In this document: one piece after another, positions 1 through 18,451 of the stretch
How the letters are laid out: the number at the start of each line of letters is the position of its first letter
Numbering within the stretch: the stretch's first letter is position 1
Assembly (NCBI GenBank): GCA_936440205.1
Contig: OW387134.1
Coordinates: 16,036,908-16,100,907 of the forward strand
Origin: Lepidonotus clava
Taxonomy: Eukaryota > Annelida > Polychaeta > Phyllodocida > Polynoidae
Direction: 5' to 3'
Length of the DNA stretch: 64,000 nucleotides
The notes under the pieces: generated by a model
The model's database searches: none
The model's input: only the letters and a program-made list of their open reading frames with translations
Told to the model about the DNA's origin: nothing
Translations under genes and position numbers: made by a program

Positions 1-106
1 CTTCTCCGTAGTTCACGGAATACATCCGGTTTCGTAATACACGTGCTGATAAGTTAGAGATTGGGTTCTAATCGTTGAAGTCGAAGACTTCACTCAAAAT
101 TTCAAG

Positions 107-8489
<8,383 letters not shown>

Positions 8490-8792
8490 AGCTTCTGGAT
8501 AGTAGGATCTAACATTGAACAGTATTGCCGTTGCTGTGATGACTTCGTCAGGGAACCCCTATCGAGCCAAATGTGTAACGAAGGGATTGTCTAACGTTGC
8601 GTTAAGTCATTGAGAGCACAACATAATATAAACGAAAATTGCATCATTCATTTTCATTCATTGTTTCATCTTTCATTCGAGTCCTTAGAAAAGGAACCAT
8701 GTTACCAGTCATATTTATGTGTTACAGACCTCTGAAAGTCTTAAATTAATTCAAATGTAAATATATTCCATGGTGGCTTTGTATAAAATTTT

Positions 8793-8798
8793 AATAAA
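8793..8798 (+). promoter_or_regulatory. Probable DIMT1 polyadenylation signal
   Basis: AATAAA hexamer about 300 bp after the DIMT1 stop codon, in an AT-rich stretch. It is a canonical signal at a sensible 3' UTR distance. Cleavage site not determined. Confidence 0.5.
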
Positions 8799-9155
8799 AA
8801 AACGCCTATTACGGCTCTTCCCTGTAGAGAGTGTCTGGTGTTATGTTGGCAGTTACAGTATTTATATTAGAAATATTGTGGAACGTGGCAAAGGTGTGTA
8901 TTTGAGAGCGACCGCTTGTGAAATGACAGTTGTGATATATGACTTTCTATGTTGGATCAGGTGTGCCCATGGTGACATGGTGGTGACTGGACATGTTTGC
9001 CATGTATCCATCATCAAAAAGAAATCATATATGAATTAGAATATACCTCATAAAGTTCATACAAATTCCTCGATAACCGGATAATAAGATTAAAAACTTA
9101 CGCAAAGGAACAAACTAAAAACGAATGTATCTGGACTATCAAGGAACTTTGGTCT

Positions 9156-9177
9156 CCCCCCCCCCCCCCCCCCCCCC
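9156..9177. repeat. C22 homopolymer
   Basis: Uninterrupted run of 22 cytosines, one of at least eleven G or C runs of 11 or more in the window. Length may be unreliable in the assembly. Confidence 0.95.
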
Positions 9178-9555
9178 ACGTATTGATTGGATGAAATTTG
9201 TTAAACAAAGTTCTAAAAAGTAACAAAATACTAAAAAGTTCTACACGTGGTAGAAGAGCAATAAAACAGAACCGGTTGGTTAGATGCACCGGGTTGGTAG
9301 GCAAACGTTTATTACCAGCCTGCCTTTAGCCATTACTGTTAACAGTATACCATACTATCAGTTAAGATATTAGCCCCTGATTACAAGTAATTTGACATTT
9401 CAGGAATGAACTCGGCACGCATTAACTGTCACAGAATTGATAATAATGGTATCCCTAATTGACCCTCAGTCTGTCTCCCATTGAATAAACAAGAATGAAG
9501 AGGCGGTATTTAGAGAGTTTACTGCTCTCTAGAGGCGCAGTCTGGGTTTAGTAAT

Positions 9556-9602
9556 GACCCTCGGGGATCGTGTATATACAGTATGTATATACATACACAC
9601 AG

Positions 9603-9634
<32 letters not shown>

Positions 9635-9770
9635 CATGTTATATTCAAAGTGCCACGCCCCTTTTCATGTAATTAAGTTATAAATTATTCGAGATACACA
9701 GGACCCTCGGGGATCGTATGTATACAGCGTGTTGTATTCAAAGTGCCACGCCACCTTTTCATGCCAACTG
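9556..9770. repeat. Direct repeat around a (CA)n microsatellite
   Basis: The segment GACCCTCGGGGATCGT plus a TATACAG stretch occurs at about 9556 and again at about 9702. Each copy is followed by a block reading ATTCAAAGTGCCACGCC and then CTTTTCATG. The first copy carries a (CA)n run at about 9603-9631. It looks like a tandem duplication of about 146 bp, with the microsatellite expanded in one copy. Confidence 0.65.
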
Positions 9771-9783
9771 TTATATTTTATCT

Positions 9784-9990
9784 AAAGCCCCATACCCCCT
9801 AGGCGATTTTGTCGGCCGATTATTGGTGCTAAAATCGGCCGACTCTACTCTAAGAGTCTGCCGATTTTAGCACCAATCCAGATCAAACTTGCACATTTCG
9901 ATATACTATACTAATAGGTGATCATAAGAGTCCACCGATTTTAGTCAGTTTCCCGTTGCCTGTAAAGTCGCTTAGTGAGTATGGGGCTTT
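9784..9990. mobile_element. 207-bp MITE with an internal near-perfect hairpin
   Basis: Ends are AAAGCCCCATAC and, inverted, GTATGGGGCTTT; homology continues inward (CTAGGCGA against CTAAGCGA). Inside, 9822-9846 and 9853-9877 form a 25-bp stem with one mismatch and a 6-nt loop. Related fragments occur at about 35660-35788 (right end) and about 53370-53437 (left end). No clear target duplication was found, so the superfamily is open. Confidence 0.7.
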
Positions 9991-9999
9991 GGGGACATG

Positions 10000-11240
10000 G
10001 GAGCCTTCTTAGCCAACATATAATGTGATTAGTATTTGAAAAAAAAAAGGGGGGGGGGGGTCCCTATGTCAAATTTGAGGCGCCCTAACCTTGGTCTAGA
10101 ATTAGACATTGAACAAAACAAATTTGGCAAAGGTATGTACTAATAAAAAATCTGTACAATAATTATATTAATATGCACACTACGGTCTAGATGCCTATTT
10201 TTAAGAGGTGATCCCCCGGGAACCTCTTTCTGGCCCTTGAGGGACTAAGATCAGTTATGATGCTGCAAAACCCGATTTTCAGTGGGTTTTTTTCTATAGT
10301 AAACCTTGTGTGACAGCTAATTTTGTCACCAATTTCGGAGGTAAAGTTTACCTTCCAATCTTATTTTAAGTTTCACAAGCTTCTTCCAGAATAGTTGAAT
10401 GTGTCCCGTTTGGCATATTGGAATAATCAAAATATTGAACATTGTATTATTAGTAGCATTTTGTTAGGTGATTTTCTTGTATTTTAAAGGGAGGTTGGTT
10501 CACCAGATGTTTTTCATCACTGTCACAGACTGAGAGACCTGTAATCTAAGGAGGGTGATAATTGTTTCTGCAGGCTGAGGACAGTCATCACTGTCACAGA
10601 CTGAGACCTGTAATCTAAGAAGGGTGATAATGGTGGGGTGCCAATAGGGAGCCTTCCATCCTCCCTCTCCAAGCACATATTCACCACATCTTAAAGAGCC
10701 ACTGCCATGATTTCCCACTGGAATTTAAATGGCATTAGAAAAATAAAATGAGTTCAAAAGCTAGATACAGGGATCACCGATTGGGTAGCTATGCTATTAG
10801 ATGGCCGGCAGCGTGCCTCTTGTATTGAATTGATGTCTTTCAAACAACATGGCATATGGTTCATGTTCAATTCAGTTTCCTAATTCGAAACAAAATATTT
10901 GCGGTATTATGGCATAAACACAAAATCAACTCAAGTATTTTCCATCATTGCATAATATTCATCAAGTTAATTAATTCTTTATTTTTTACCTTTACGTATT
11001 CACAGTTTTAATATTATTCTTATCTAATTAATACTAGACCGAATACTTTAGAGATATAGAGCAATGTTTGGGTACCGAACGGTACCTATGAGGCGGTGAG
11101 TTGAGATGCCTGAAGAAAATGTGAAGGCTTTTAATTCGTACTATAGTTTAAAGGTAAATCTGTATAAGTACTGAGACGTAATCCTGTAATCGTATATAAG
11201 CAAATTTGCTAGGGACGACTACAGTGTTAGTTGTCTAATA
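10000..11240. other. Intergenic stretch without recognised genes
   Basis: Beyond the short direct repeat above and a G12 run at 10049-10060 I see nothing I can name. AT-rich, no long ORFs. Confidence 0.5.
10514..10632. repeat. Two-copy direct repeat, spacing about 72 bp
   Basis: CATCACTGTCACAGACTGAG followed by ACCTGTAATCTAAG and AGGGTGATAAT occurs twice in tandem, at about 10514-10563 and 10587-10632. Noncoding as far as I can see. Confidence 0.7.
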
Positions 11241-11269
11241 TCAGTATTCTTCAGTTTATTATTTGAATG

Positions 11270-11486
11270 CTAGGGGGAGGGACTGTACCGGACACTAGGG
11301 GGCGAAAGAGTGTAGTGTCAAACAGATGACTGTGTGCGGAGCTGTTTAAATTTCGGACGCTAGGGGGAGGGACTGTACCGGACACTAGGGGGCGAAAGAG
11401 TGTAGTGTCGAATAGATGACTGTGTGCGGAACTGTTTAAATTTCGGACAGCAGGAGGAGGAACTGTACCGGACACTAGGGGGAGTG
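11270..11486. repeat. 90-bp tandem repeat, about 2.4 copies
   Basis: Units start at about 11270, 11360 and 11450, each with the pair of blocks TAGGGGGAGGGACTGTACCG and GACACTAGGGGGCGAAAGAG. Because 90 is divisible by three, one reading frame stays open on the minus strand and looks like a small repetitive protein; I regard that as chance. The array ends about 20 bp from the LINE poly(A) end. Confidence 0.85.
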
Positions 11487-11763
11487 ACAACGTAGGGGGT
11501 CTTGTCTTTTTTTTTTTTTTTTTATTCAGTTTGTTTATTCTGGGAGGATTTCAGGTTATGCACCTGTTCTCCCGCACCACCCAGACGTGGTGGGATCTTG
11601 TACATGGATTCAGGTGACGGCAGAGAAAGACAGCTATATTCTTCGTCTAGCGGTGTAGTACAGCAACATGTGAAGGGTGCAATGTATGAGATGAGATGAG
11701 GTGCATGTCAACATATATCATTATTTGAAGCAATAAATGGAGTGATAGATCAAACAGGAGTCT

Positions 11764-13209
11764 TTATATATCAATATTGTCATCAGCAATCATGGATTTA
11801 ATTTTTTGTTTGTATAAAGTTTTTGTCTGTAGGTTTCTAACGTCGTATGGTAGGTTATTCCAGAGGGAGGAGCCGTAGTAAAGTGGAGATTTCCTAAATA
11901 ATTCACTCCGCGGGATTGGCATTTGTAGTGTTAGACCATCATTACGTCTTGTTCTTTGGTTGTGGTCTAAAAAGGGGATATTTTTCTTCACCATGGCTTT
12001 GTCCCTAATCAGTGTAAGCAAATAGATTGCCCTGTGTTTAACAACTGGCAGGATGTTTATTTGCGCATGCATGTCTGCTATGTGCATATCCAAGGGATCC
12101 CTGATGTTCAAACTACATCTTAGCACGTGGTTTTGAAGAATTTGTAAACCTGCAATAACATGTTGTGGAAGACAGGTGGTCGTTATGCTGCCATAATCCA
12201 ACACACTAACAAACATCGCTTTAACAATACTCACAGCTGCATGTACCGTTAACATTGGCCTAACCAATCTCAGTAAATGTAGTTTATGGCTGGCCAGTTT
12301 GAAAACGTGATTAAAGTGGGTACGCATATCGAGCTTATTATCCACAGTGACACCTAGATATTTATAATTACTTTCATAGTTCAGCGGGGTCCCAGCCATA
12401 AGTATTTGATGGTCAAGTTGCCATTGGGCAGTATCAAAGGTTCTAACCTTCGGAAAAAATTGTAGTTTAGTTTTATCAACATTTATGGTTAGCTTGTTAC
12501 TTCGGCACCAGTCAAAAATAGTATTAATTGTATTTTGTAAAGGGAGGGTACGGTACATATCTGTAGTTTTTATATTTGAAGTAATAACCATATCGTCGGC
12601 ATATAGCTGGACATGCTGGTTCTGGACATGCGCTACAACATCATTTATATACAGTGAGAAGAATGTTGGGCCAAGGACACTCCCCTGTGGTACACCGTGG
12701 GTTAGAGTTCGCTTGGTACTGTGGACTCCATTTACATTCACAAATTGTCGACGGTTTGTAAGGTAACTTTTAAACCAAACCAATGAGTTTTCACTAGTCT
12801 GATATAAAGATAACTTATCTAGTAGAATGGAGTGGTCAACAGTATTAAACGGTTTGCGGAAGTCAATATATATGGAAATTGAGTGGTCATCATTGTTTCT
12901 ATTGTTATACAGATTTGACAAGTGGTCAAGTATAGCCTCCTGCGTGGAATACCCCGCGCAGAATCCATATTGACACTTCGTTGTTATACTTTGCGTTTTA
13001 AGGTATTCAGACAACTGGTGATGGACTAAGTGCTCTAACAGCTTACCGGGCAATGGGAGTAATGATATTGGCCTAAAGTCTCCAGGTCCCGCCGGCTGAG
13101 TAACTTTAGGAATCGGTACGACTGTTGCCAATTTCCAACTGTCCGGGAAGCAGCCCGTCGTAATAGAAAGATTAAATAGCTTAGTAAACCAATAGTCAGA
13201 GGAAGACAT
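11764..13209 (-). CDS. LINE reverse transcriptase domain
   Basis: Open for 481 codons. Contains FRPISLLPLPGKLLE, QYGFCAGYSTQEAI, the motif A region IYIDFRKPFNTVDH, GVPQGSVLGPTFFSLYINDV, catalytic QLYADDMVI, KYLGVTVDNKL and the C-terminal SLWNNLPYDVRN block. It copies element RNA into DNA at a nicked target. The RT core is uninterrupted, but the usual linker of roughly 80-100 residues between endonuclease and RT is almost absent: the endonuclease frame ends at 13196 and this frame begins at 13209. That indicates a deletion, so the element is probably non-functional. Confidence 0.9.
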   Translation of the reverse strand: MSSSDYWFTKLFNLSITTGCFPDSWKLATVVPIPKVTQPAGPGDFRPISLLPLPGKLLEHLVHHQLSEYLKTQSITTKCQYGFCAGYSTQEAILDHLSNLYNNRNNDDHSISIYIDFRKPFNTVDHSILLDKLSLYQTSENSLVWFKSYLTNRRQFVNVNGVHSTKRTLTHGVPQGSVLGPTFFSLYINDVVAHVQNQHVQLYADDMVITSNIKTTDMYRTLPLQNTINTIFDWCRSNKLTINVDKTKLQFFPKVRTFDTAQWQLDHQILMAGTPLNYESNYKYLGVTVDNKLDMRTHFNHVFKLASHKLHLLRLVRPMLTVHAAVSIVKAMFVSVLDYGSITTTCLPQHVIAGLQILQNHVLRCSLNIRDPLDMHIADMHAQINILPVVKHRAIYLLTLIRDKAMVKKNIPFLDHNQRTRRNDGLTLQMPIPRSELFRKSPLYYGSSLWNNLPYDVRNLQTKTLYKQKIKSMIADDNIDI

Positions 13210-14318
13210 AATTAGTTTCCAACAAGTCGTTCAGTTTGGCTTTTACAAAGTCTGACTTAGCACTCTTTATCATTTTGTTTATTAAATTTCGATGTCGCCT
13301 GGCTTCTACCTTATCTGCTTGTAGTTTTGTTCTCCTAGCTGTAGTCAGAGATCGATCTCTGTCTTTCATTAATTCAATCAGTTCGTCGCTTAACCATGGG
13401 GGCTTAAGTTTTTTGAATCTAAACTTTTTTACAGGAATTTGCTTATCCAAAATGTCTGTGGTAATTTTTAGAATTTTATCCCAAATGGTTTCCGGGTTAC
13501 CCCCTTCAAATAAGGTCTCCCAATGTATTTGAGTTGTAAATTGGTCGATAAATTGCTCTTCATTAAAGTTCTTGTAGGACCTACCACTAAAACTTTCAGT
13601 CACCCATTTGGTCTTTTTCTTTTTTAGGTGGACGTATGTAGGGAGATGGTCACTTAGATTCCAGTTTAAAAGCCCAGATTCCAACACTAGTCTATTGTTG
13701 GTAATTATTAGGTCAATAATCGACTCACTGTGCATTGGTCTGGTACTCTCATTAATCAGCTGGGTTAATGAAAAAGTTTGCAAGAACTTCTTTAGTATTT
13801 TGTATTTGTCCTGCCGAGTCCTACTAACATCTATATTTAGGTCCCCTCCTAAGACTATGTCATAGTTCTTTTTATATGGGAGATTTCTAACCATCTTTTC
13901 TAAATGAGTTAAACATTCATCTACATTCCCTTCGGGGGGGACGATAGACATTCAGGACAAAAAGCAGCCTTGAAAAGGGAACGTCAACTTTTATTGTGGT
14001 GGCCTCCAAGAAAGGTAGTGATGGGCAGTAAATTTCTCCTTCCAGCAAGGTATAATTAAGGAACTTCTTACAATAAAACATAACTCCACCTCCTCTCTTA
14101 ACAAAACCAGCTTCGTTTAATCTACTTCTATCATTTCTAACCAAATTATAGTTATCCAGGGTTAAATGATTGTCAAGAATGTTTTTTTGCAACCATGTCT
14201 CCGTAATGCGTAATATAGAGGGGGATTCAAAAGCTGCATACTCCGTTAAGGATAAAAGTTTATTATAGAGACTCCGTGTATTCCAGAACACACAATAAAT
14301 TCCTTTCCTAGTCATCAT
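13196..14318 (-). pseudogene. LINE AP-type endonuclease domain, frameshifted
   Basis: Endonuclease motifs in order: VFWNTRSLYNKLLS, ITETWL, a VKRGGGVMFYCK block, then in a second frame GGDLNID, IIDLIITNNRLV and SDHLPTYVHL. It would nick target DNA to prime reverse transcription. The two frames (14318-13917 and 13951-13196) overlap at a run of seven cytosines (minus strand) near 13933-13939. One base too many there explains the switch. The domain then runs into the truncated linker before RT. Confidence 0.85.
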
Positions 14319-14689
14319 TTAACTGTGAATTACTCATGTTGGCTTTATAAAAAGGTAAGTATGAAGGTGAACGTAGTATGAACAAAGGTGAGAAACAATG
14401 AAACAGGTTTGCCTTAACATATAAATGTATGATCGGGAATGAAATGCTGTCATACATTATGACAAGTACTGAATGTAGTAGTGGTTGGGTCGTTTGAAAG
14501 GAGGGGGGGGGAAAGTTTTACAGGTTTACATTCAGTCTAGCGGGCTAAAGTGGTCACTCTAATTTTTGTTACTAATTACAGCATTTCAGTCACATATAGA
14601 TGTTTTTGAAAAAAGGGGGGGAAAGGGGCATGGTAATATGGGAGGCAAAACGGCCCATTTGTAAATTTGCTGAATAGTTTTATACTTAG

Positions 14690-15350
14690 TATTTGCCAAC
14701 ATACTGGTAATTAGGGGCACCTTGCCTTATAACATAAGAAATCTTAGTGGTCGGTAGTTAATAACATGGAAAAATGTAAAGATCGCAGGCCTTCTTACAC
14801 CGTTTCAACTAGTTTGGGCCTTACATGTACCAACACCAGGATACTTAGGGACTCGTTGTCTCTAAACATGTGAGATCTAAGTGGTCATTATTTTGTAACT
14901 TGAAAAAGAGGAAAATATCACAGGCCTTCTTTCAGCCGTTTCAGCTAGTTTGGGCCTTACATATTCCAACACAAAAATACTCAGGGACACCTTATCTCTT
15001 TAACATATGAGATCTAAATGGTGGGTATTTGTTAACAAGAAAATCACAGAAGAAAAATCACTGAGAGATCACAAGCCTTCCTTCAGCCTTGGGCCTTACA
15101 TATTCCAATACAAGGATACTCAGGGACATCTTATCTCTTAACATGTGAGATCTAAATGGTCGGTATTTGTTAACAAGAAAAATCACACAGAAAAAATCAC
15201 TGAAAGATCACAAGCCTTCCTTTAGCTTAATGGCCTAGATATGCGTCCTCACAATAGGTTCAATCACAAAGTTTAGGTAAATCACAAGTCTTTTTCCAGC
15301 TTAACAGCCGAGCTAAATCACAAGTCTTTATCCAGCTTAACAGCCAAGTT
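14690..15350. repeat. Degenerate tandem repeat, ~125-bp unit, between LINE and SGNH ORF
   Basis: At least four copies share, in order, CAGGCCTTCTT- or CAAGCCTTCC-like, TTTGGGCCTTACAT, ATTCCAACACAA, ACTCAGGGACA, CTTATCTCTT, AACATGTGAGATCTAA and GGTCGGTATTTGTTAACAAG blocks. Starts fall near 14695, 14830, 14950 and 15090. Two shorter related units containing AAATCACAAGTCTTT and CCAGCTTAACAGCC follow at 15276-15350. Repeats upstream of a LINE can act as 5' UTR promoter monomers; whether these do is unknown. Confidence 0.7.
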
Positions 15351-15664
15351 TGGTTGAATCCTGGTTCGATTTAGATTAATTTGTTAATTGACAGCTCTAC
15401 TTAGCAGCTGTGGGGAGTGTAGTTTTAAATATAAAGGGACAAAGTTATAATGTTTACCAGTTTTTTTTTGGTTTTTCTTTGGTTGAGTTATAATATATAT
15501 CGTTGGGTTGTGTTTTAGCCATAACTTTTTGGTAGATCCAATAAACTAAGGTGATATGTGTAACTGCCAAATAGCTAAGGTATATAAAACAGGCATCACA
15601 ATCAGTCAATAGGTGACTAGAGGCGCTACACAGAGGTCCTAAAAGAAAGGCAGCGGGTGGGCCA

Positions 15665-15790
15665 GGTTCTTGGATTCTGAATGCCAATCGGCAAAAACAG
15701 TGTATACAAGAACAGCCAGATTCTGAAATTCTGAAATTCTGAAATTCTGAATGCCAATCGGCGGAAACAGTGTGTACAGGAACAGGTTAG
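15665..15790. repeat. Short direct repeats with a 10-bp tandem core
   Basis: TTCTGAATGCCAATCGGC followed by AAACAGTGT appears at about 15672 and again at about 15747. Between them lies a 10-bp AAATTCTG-type tandem. Function unknown. Confidence 0.7.
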
Positions 15791-16111
15791 TATGTTGTCT
15801 GGTTGTAAAAGACACCCCTACTGAAGTAAGGGGTGAATACTCCAGTAGACGGTAGTGCCAGTAGTGAAGTCCTGAAGTCCTCCAGAGGTCAGCCAGCTTG
15901 TATGGGCGAACGGTAGTGCTAGTAGAGCTGCCCATCAATCTTGAGATGGATGATCCTTCTGTAAACTTGTCCGGGTCTCAGTTTACTAGGGTAGGGGTCG
16001 TGCCCAACAAGGGGGCCACCTGCCTAGCGGCGAAGGTGGCTCCAACTCTGCACTCCCCCTAAAGGTTAGGATAAGTGTGGTATTCTACTCACAGTTTCTT
16101 GTGTTCTAAGT

Positions 16112-16738
16112 TCACGTCAGGAGATACGCGAGGTTTACAAAAACTTTAGCCCATCGTCGGAGGAGGCAGTTTGACGGGTGGACGCCGTCCGATAAGCTGT
16201 AGTAGTGGACGTAGGTGTCGTTCTGGCGTCTCCTGTGAACAGAGCGGGCAAGCCAGGGGGTTGGCACCCAATTGCGTTGGTTGATTACCACAATCTCCCG
16301 GTTTACTCTAACGATGGCTGCGTCAAGGATGGCCTGGTGAAGAAAAACCGGATCCTGGCAGAAGGGGTACCTAACCAGCTCCATGCCTGTTAGTTGAGCG
16401 ATAATGAGAGTGGTTGTTGGAAATTGCCTATGGAAATTTAGGTCCACTTCGTTGTAGAGCTCGGTAAGATAGTCCACGAGGCTTTCAACGTTTACCCAGG
16501 GGAAAGTGAATCGGTTGGTCCTCAGATCCCAAAAAGTGCAGTCATTTATGCCAGCAGCCAGTATAATCACATCGCTAGGGTGGCGGGTCACATGAAACCA
16601 TGCCCGGAAAGCTGTTTGGCGGATTGTGGCCCCGCTAAAGGCATTCGTGTAGATTGTAGCTTGCGTCTTGTTCTGCACATCAATTCGTTCCTGTAATAGC
16701 CTCACCCTCGAATCGCCAAAAATCTGTACCCGGACCAT
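16112..16738 (-). CDS. SGNH-hydrolase-like protein, mobile-element associated
   Basis: A 208-residue reading from MVRVQIFGDSRVRLLQER; the frame is open 30 codons further upstream. SGNH blocks are all present: block I GDSR with the nucleophile serine, block II NAFSGAT with the conserved glycine, block III AGINDC with the asparagine, and block V DGVHPS with the Asp-His pair. This is the fold of esterases and acetylhydrolases. I chose the inner Met because it sits right before the first strand. SGNH/esterase domains are known in ORF1 of CR1-type LINEs and in some Ngaro/DIRS-type retrotransposons, so this is more likely an element gene than a host enzyme. No introns or stops seen. It lies 1.8 kb upstream, on the same strand, of the LINE endonuclease. 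Confidence 0.65.
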   Translation of the reverse strand: MVRVQIFGDSRVRLLQERIDVQNKTQATIYTNAFSGATIRQTAFRAWFHVTRHPSDVIILAAGINDCTFWDLRTNRFTFPWVNVESLVDYLTELYNEVDLNFHRQFPTTTLIIAQLTGMELVRYPFCQDPVFLHQAILDAAIVRVNREIVVINQRNWVPTPWLARSVHRRRQNDTYVHYYSLSDGVHPSNCLLRRWAKVFVNLAYLLT

Positions 16739-16960
16739 GTTGGTGGTTACAAACACAAGAAGGAGGAAGAACGAGTCAGAGTTGGGTTCGTAAAGTACCG
16801 GGCCTTCTCCACAGGAAGTGACGCGCAAAATCTAGGTCACGGTGGTTTTGGTCCCAAGTTCGGGAGTTCAAGTGAATGTGGGTCAAACTTGTTTATGTTT
16901 CCTGTCCCAACATTCGGGAAGGACGGGGGCGTTGGCGGTCTGTTCGACTAGAGTGACGGG

Positions 16961-17233
16961 TTAGTTCTTTTCCCCCACAGGGTTTAAGGAGAGTAATGGT
17001 TTATTCCAGTCGTGGTGGCAACTCTTGGGCCTCGGGAACTTCGGGGGCAGGTAACTGACGCTGTAGTAACTCCCTACGTTTGGTTTCCCACAGAATTCCC
17101 AACTTATTTTGGCCAGTTGCCTCGCCCTTCCTTGTCTGTACCATGCGAATGGTTTGGCCACAGGCGCAATATCGGTCCAACGTTGCTTCCCTAATTCCCT
17201 TTCCTTGTGTGTCCAAGAGAGCTTGTTGATCAA
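16961..17233 (-). other. Unrecognised short ORF(s) upstream of the SGNH ORF
   Basis: Two overlapping minus-strand frames stay open here (about 90 and 71 codons). One is basic and aromatic-rich with QRWTDIAPVAKPFAWYRQGR; the other ends in RELLQRQLPAPEVPEAQELP. They are 130-230 bp upstream of the SGNH frame and could be the N-terminal part of an element ORF. I do not recognise either and cannot decide which frame, if any, is real. Confidence 0.25.
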
Positions 17234-17277
17234 ATTATCAACGTATTAGGTTTAGCTCGTTCTGTGAACAACAATGT

Positions 17278-17322
17278 GGAACTAACGTTCCGACCGATAA
17301 TAGGGAACTAACGTTCCGATCA
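17278..17322. repeat. Tandem pair of imperfect palindromes
   Basis: GGAACTAACGTTCCGA occurs twice, at 17278 and 17307, each with GGAAC/GTTCC inverted arms. It could be a dimeric protein-binding site or the edge of the element carrying the SGNH ORF. Just beyond, 17366-17420 holds a short tandem of GATTTCAC-like units. Confidence 0.7.
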
Positions 17323-17599
17323 ACACAAGATTCACGTGAATACTTGTACCATGAAAAAGATCAAAGATTTCACTGATTTCATAGGTTGCACAGATTTCAC
17401 AAATTTCACAGATGATACAGATACATCGAATAACAATAAAAAATGCAGTGTCACATCAATTCAGATACGTACCGAAACACACTCCGTCTGCACTGTACGA
17501 CATCCACCACGAGGTGTCTTCAGAGTTCAAATATTCGTAAATGACGGGGTCCAGAAACTACTTCCGGTGCTTCCGGTTGACACGATCCCGTAATGTGAT

Positions 17600-18220
17600 T
17601 TGACAGTCAATCTTCATGAAAAAATACTCCTTTTGTTCCCACCATTCAGAAATTATAACGAAAAATAGTCGTTTTAAAACACTAACCGTTCGAAACTAAA
17701 TAAACTGACTAATTCTAGTTTTTGAACACGTAAACACATGAGCGATAATAAAAGATATAAATGGACACACGTGTTCGCGGCATGTTGACATCTAATAAAC
17801 AGCTTCAATACATCAAAATCAAATAATAATTTGCCAAAACTGTAAACTGTACAACTTAAACAAAGGTTCACATAAATTACAACGTGACGTCTATTAATAC
17901 GAAGTATTTCAAAGTTCGATGTCGAAAAAAACCATGCGATCTCTACCAGAACTCGCTGTAGCAGCGGCCGAGGTCGCTGCCGCTAATAAATCGTCTCCAC
18001 CTTTCTAACTATAAGAATGAGCCGGTGGGGCCCAACGGCGTAGCCTTACAGCAAAGAGTCTATAAATGGCCCAAAACCCCACCGCCTCATAATAATCTAT
18101 TAACTTTTGAGGGTATTGGAATGTATATAAAGTAGCTACAAGTGAACGGCATCGTACAGCCTTAATGACTTTTAAAAAAGATTTCAGGAAACATGTAATC
18201 AAAGACTCAAACTTTGTATT
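17600..18220. other. Intergenic stretch before the TTC4 3' end
   Basis: AT-rich DNA without any gene or repeat I can name. Confidence 0.5.
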
Positions 18221-18227
18221 GTTGGTC

Positions 18228-18233
18228 TTTATT
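18228..18233 (-). promoter_or_regulatory. Probable TTC4 polyadenylation signal
   Basis: AATAAA on the minus strand (TTTATT on +), about 220 bp past the TTC4 stop codon. Confidence 0.45.
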
Positions 18234-18451
18234 AAGCAGTGATACAGAGACTAAGAAAATAACTAGTAAGCTTTCAATGTACATACAAGTAATAATGAAT
18301 AATGTACTTATAATATGGAGAACTAGCTTACATAAAATTATATGTACCCCTCTACGTTCATTACATGTACAATCGAGGCTCCCCGATGCCAAGTAAGAGT
18401 CATTTCCTTGACAGAATTTATAACCATGATTCATACAAAGTTTCTTCACTG

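Larger units (their letters stand above)
11507..14318 (-). mobile_element. Non-LTR retrotransposon (LINE, CR1/Daphne-like), minus strand
   Basis: Reading on the minus strand: apurinic-type endonuclease, reverse transcriptase, 3' UTR of about 240 bp, then a poly(A) tail seen as T17 at 11507-11523. The RT and endonuclease motifs place it in the broad Jockey/CR1 group; a Daphne- or CR1-type assignment is my best guess. CR1 itself usually ends in short tandem repeats rather than poly(A), so the exact clade is uncertain. The 5' end is not defined. The tandem repeats (14690-15350) and SGNH ORF (16112-16738) on the same strand may or may not belong to it. Confidence 0.85.

Noticed and set aside
11251-11490. 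Repetitive 79-codon ORF
   Set aside because: A by-product of a 90-bp tandem repeat whose length is divisible by three.
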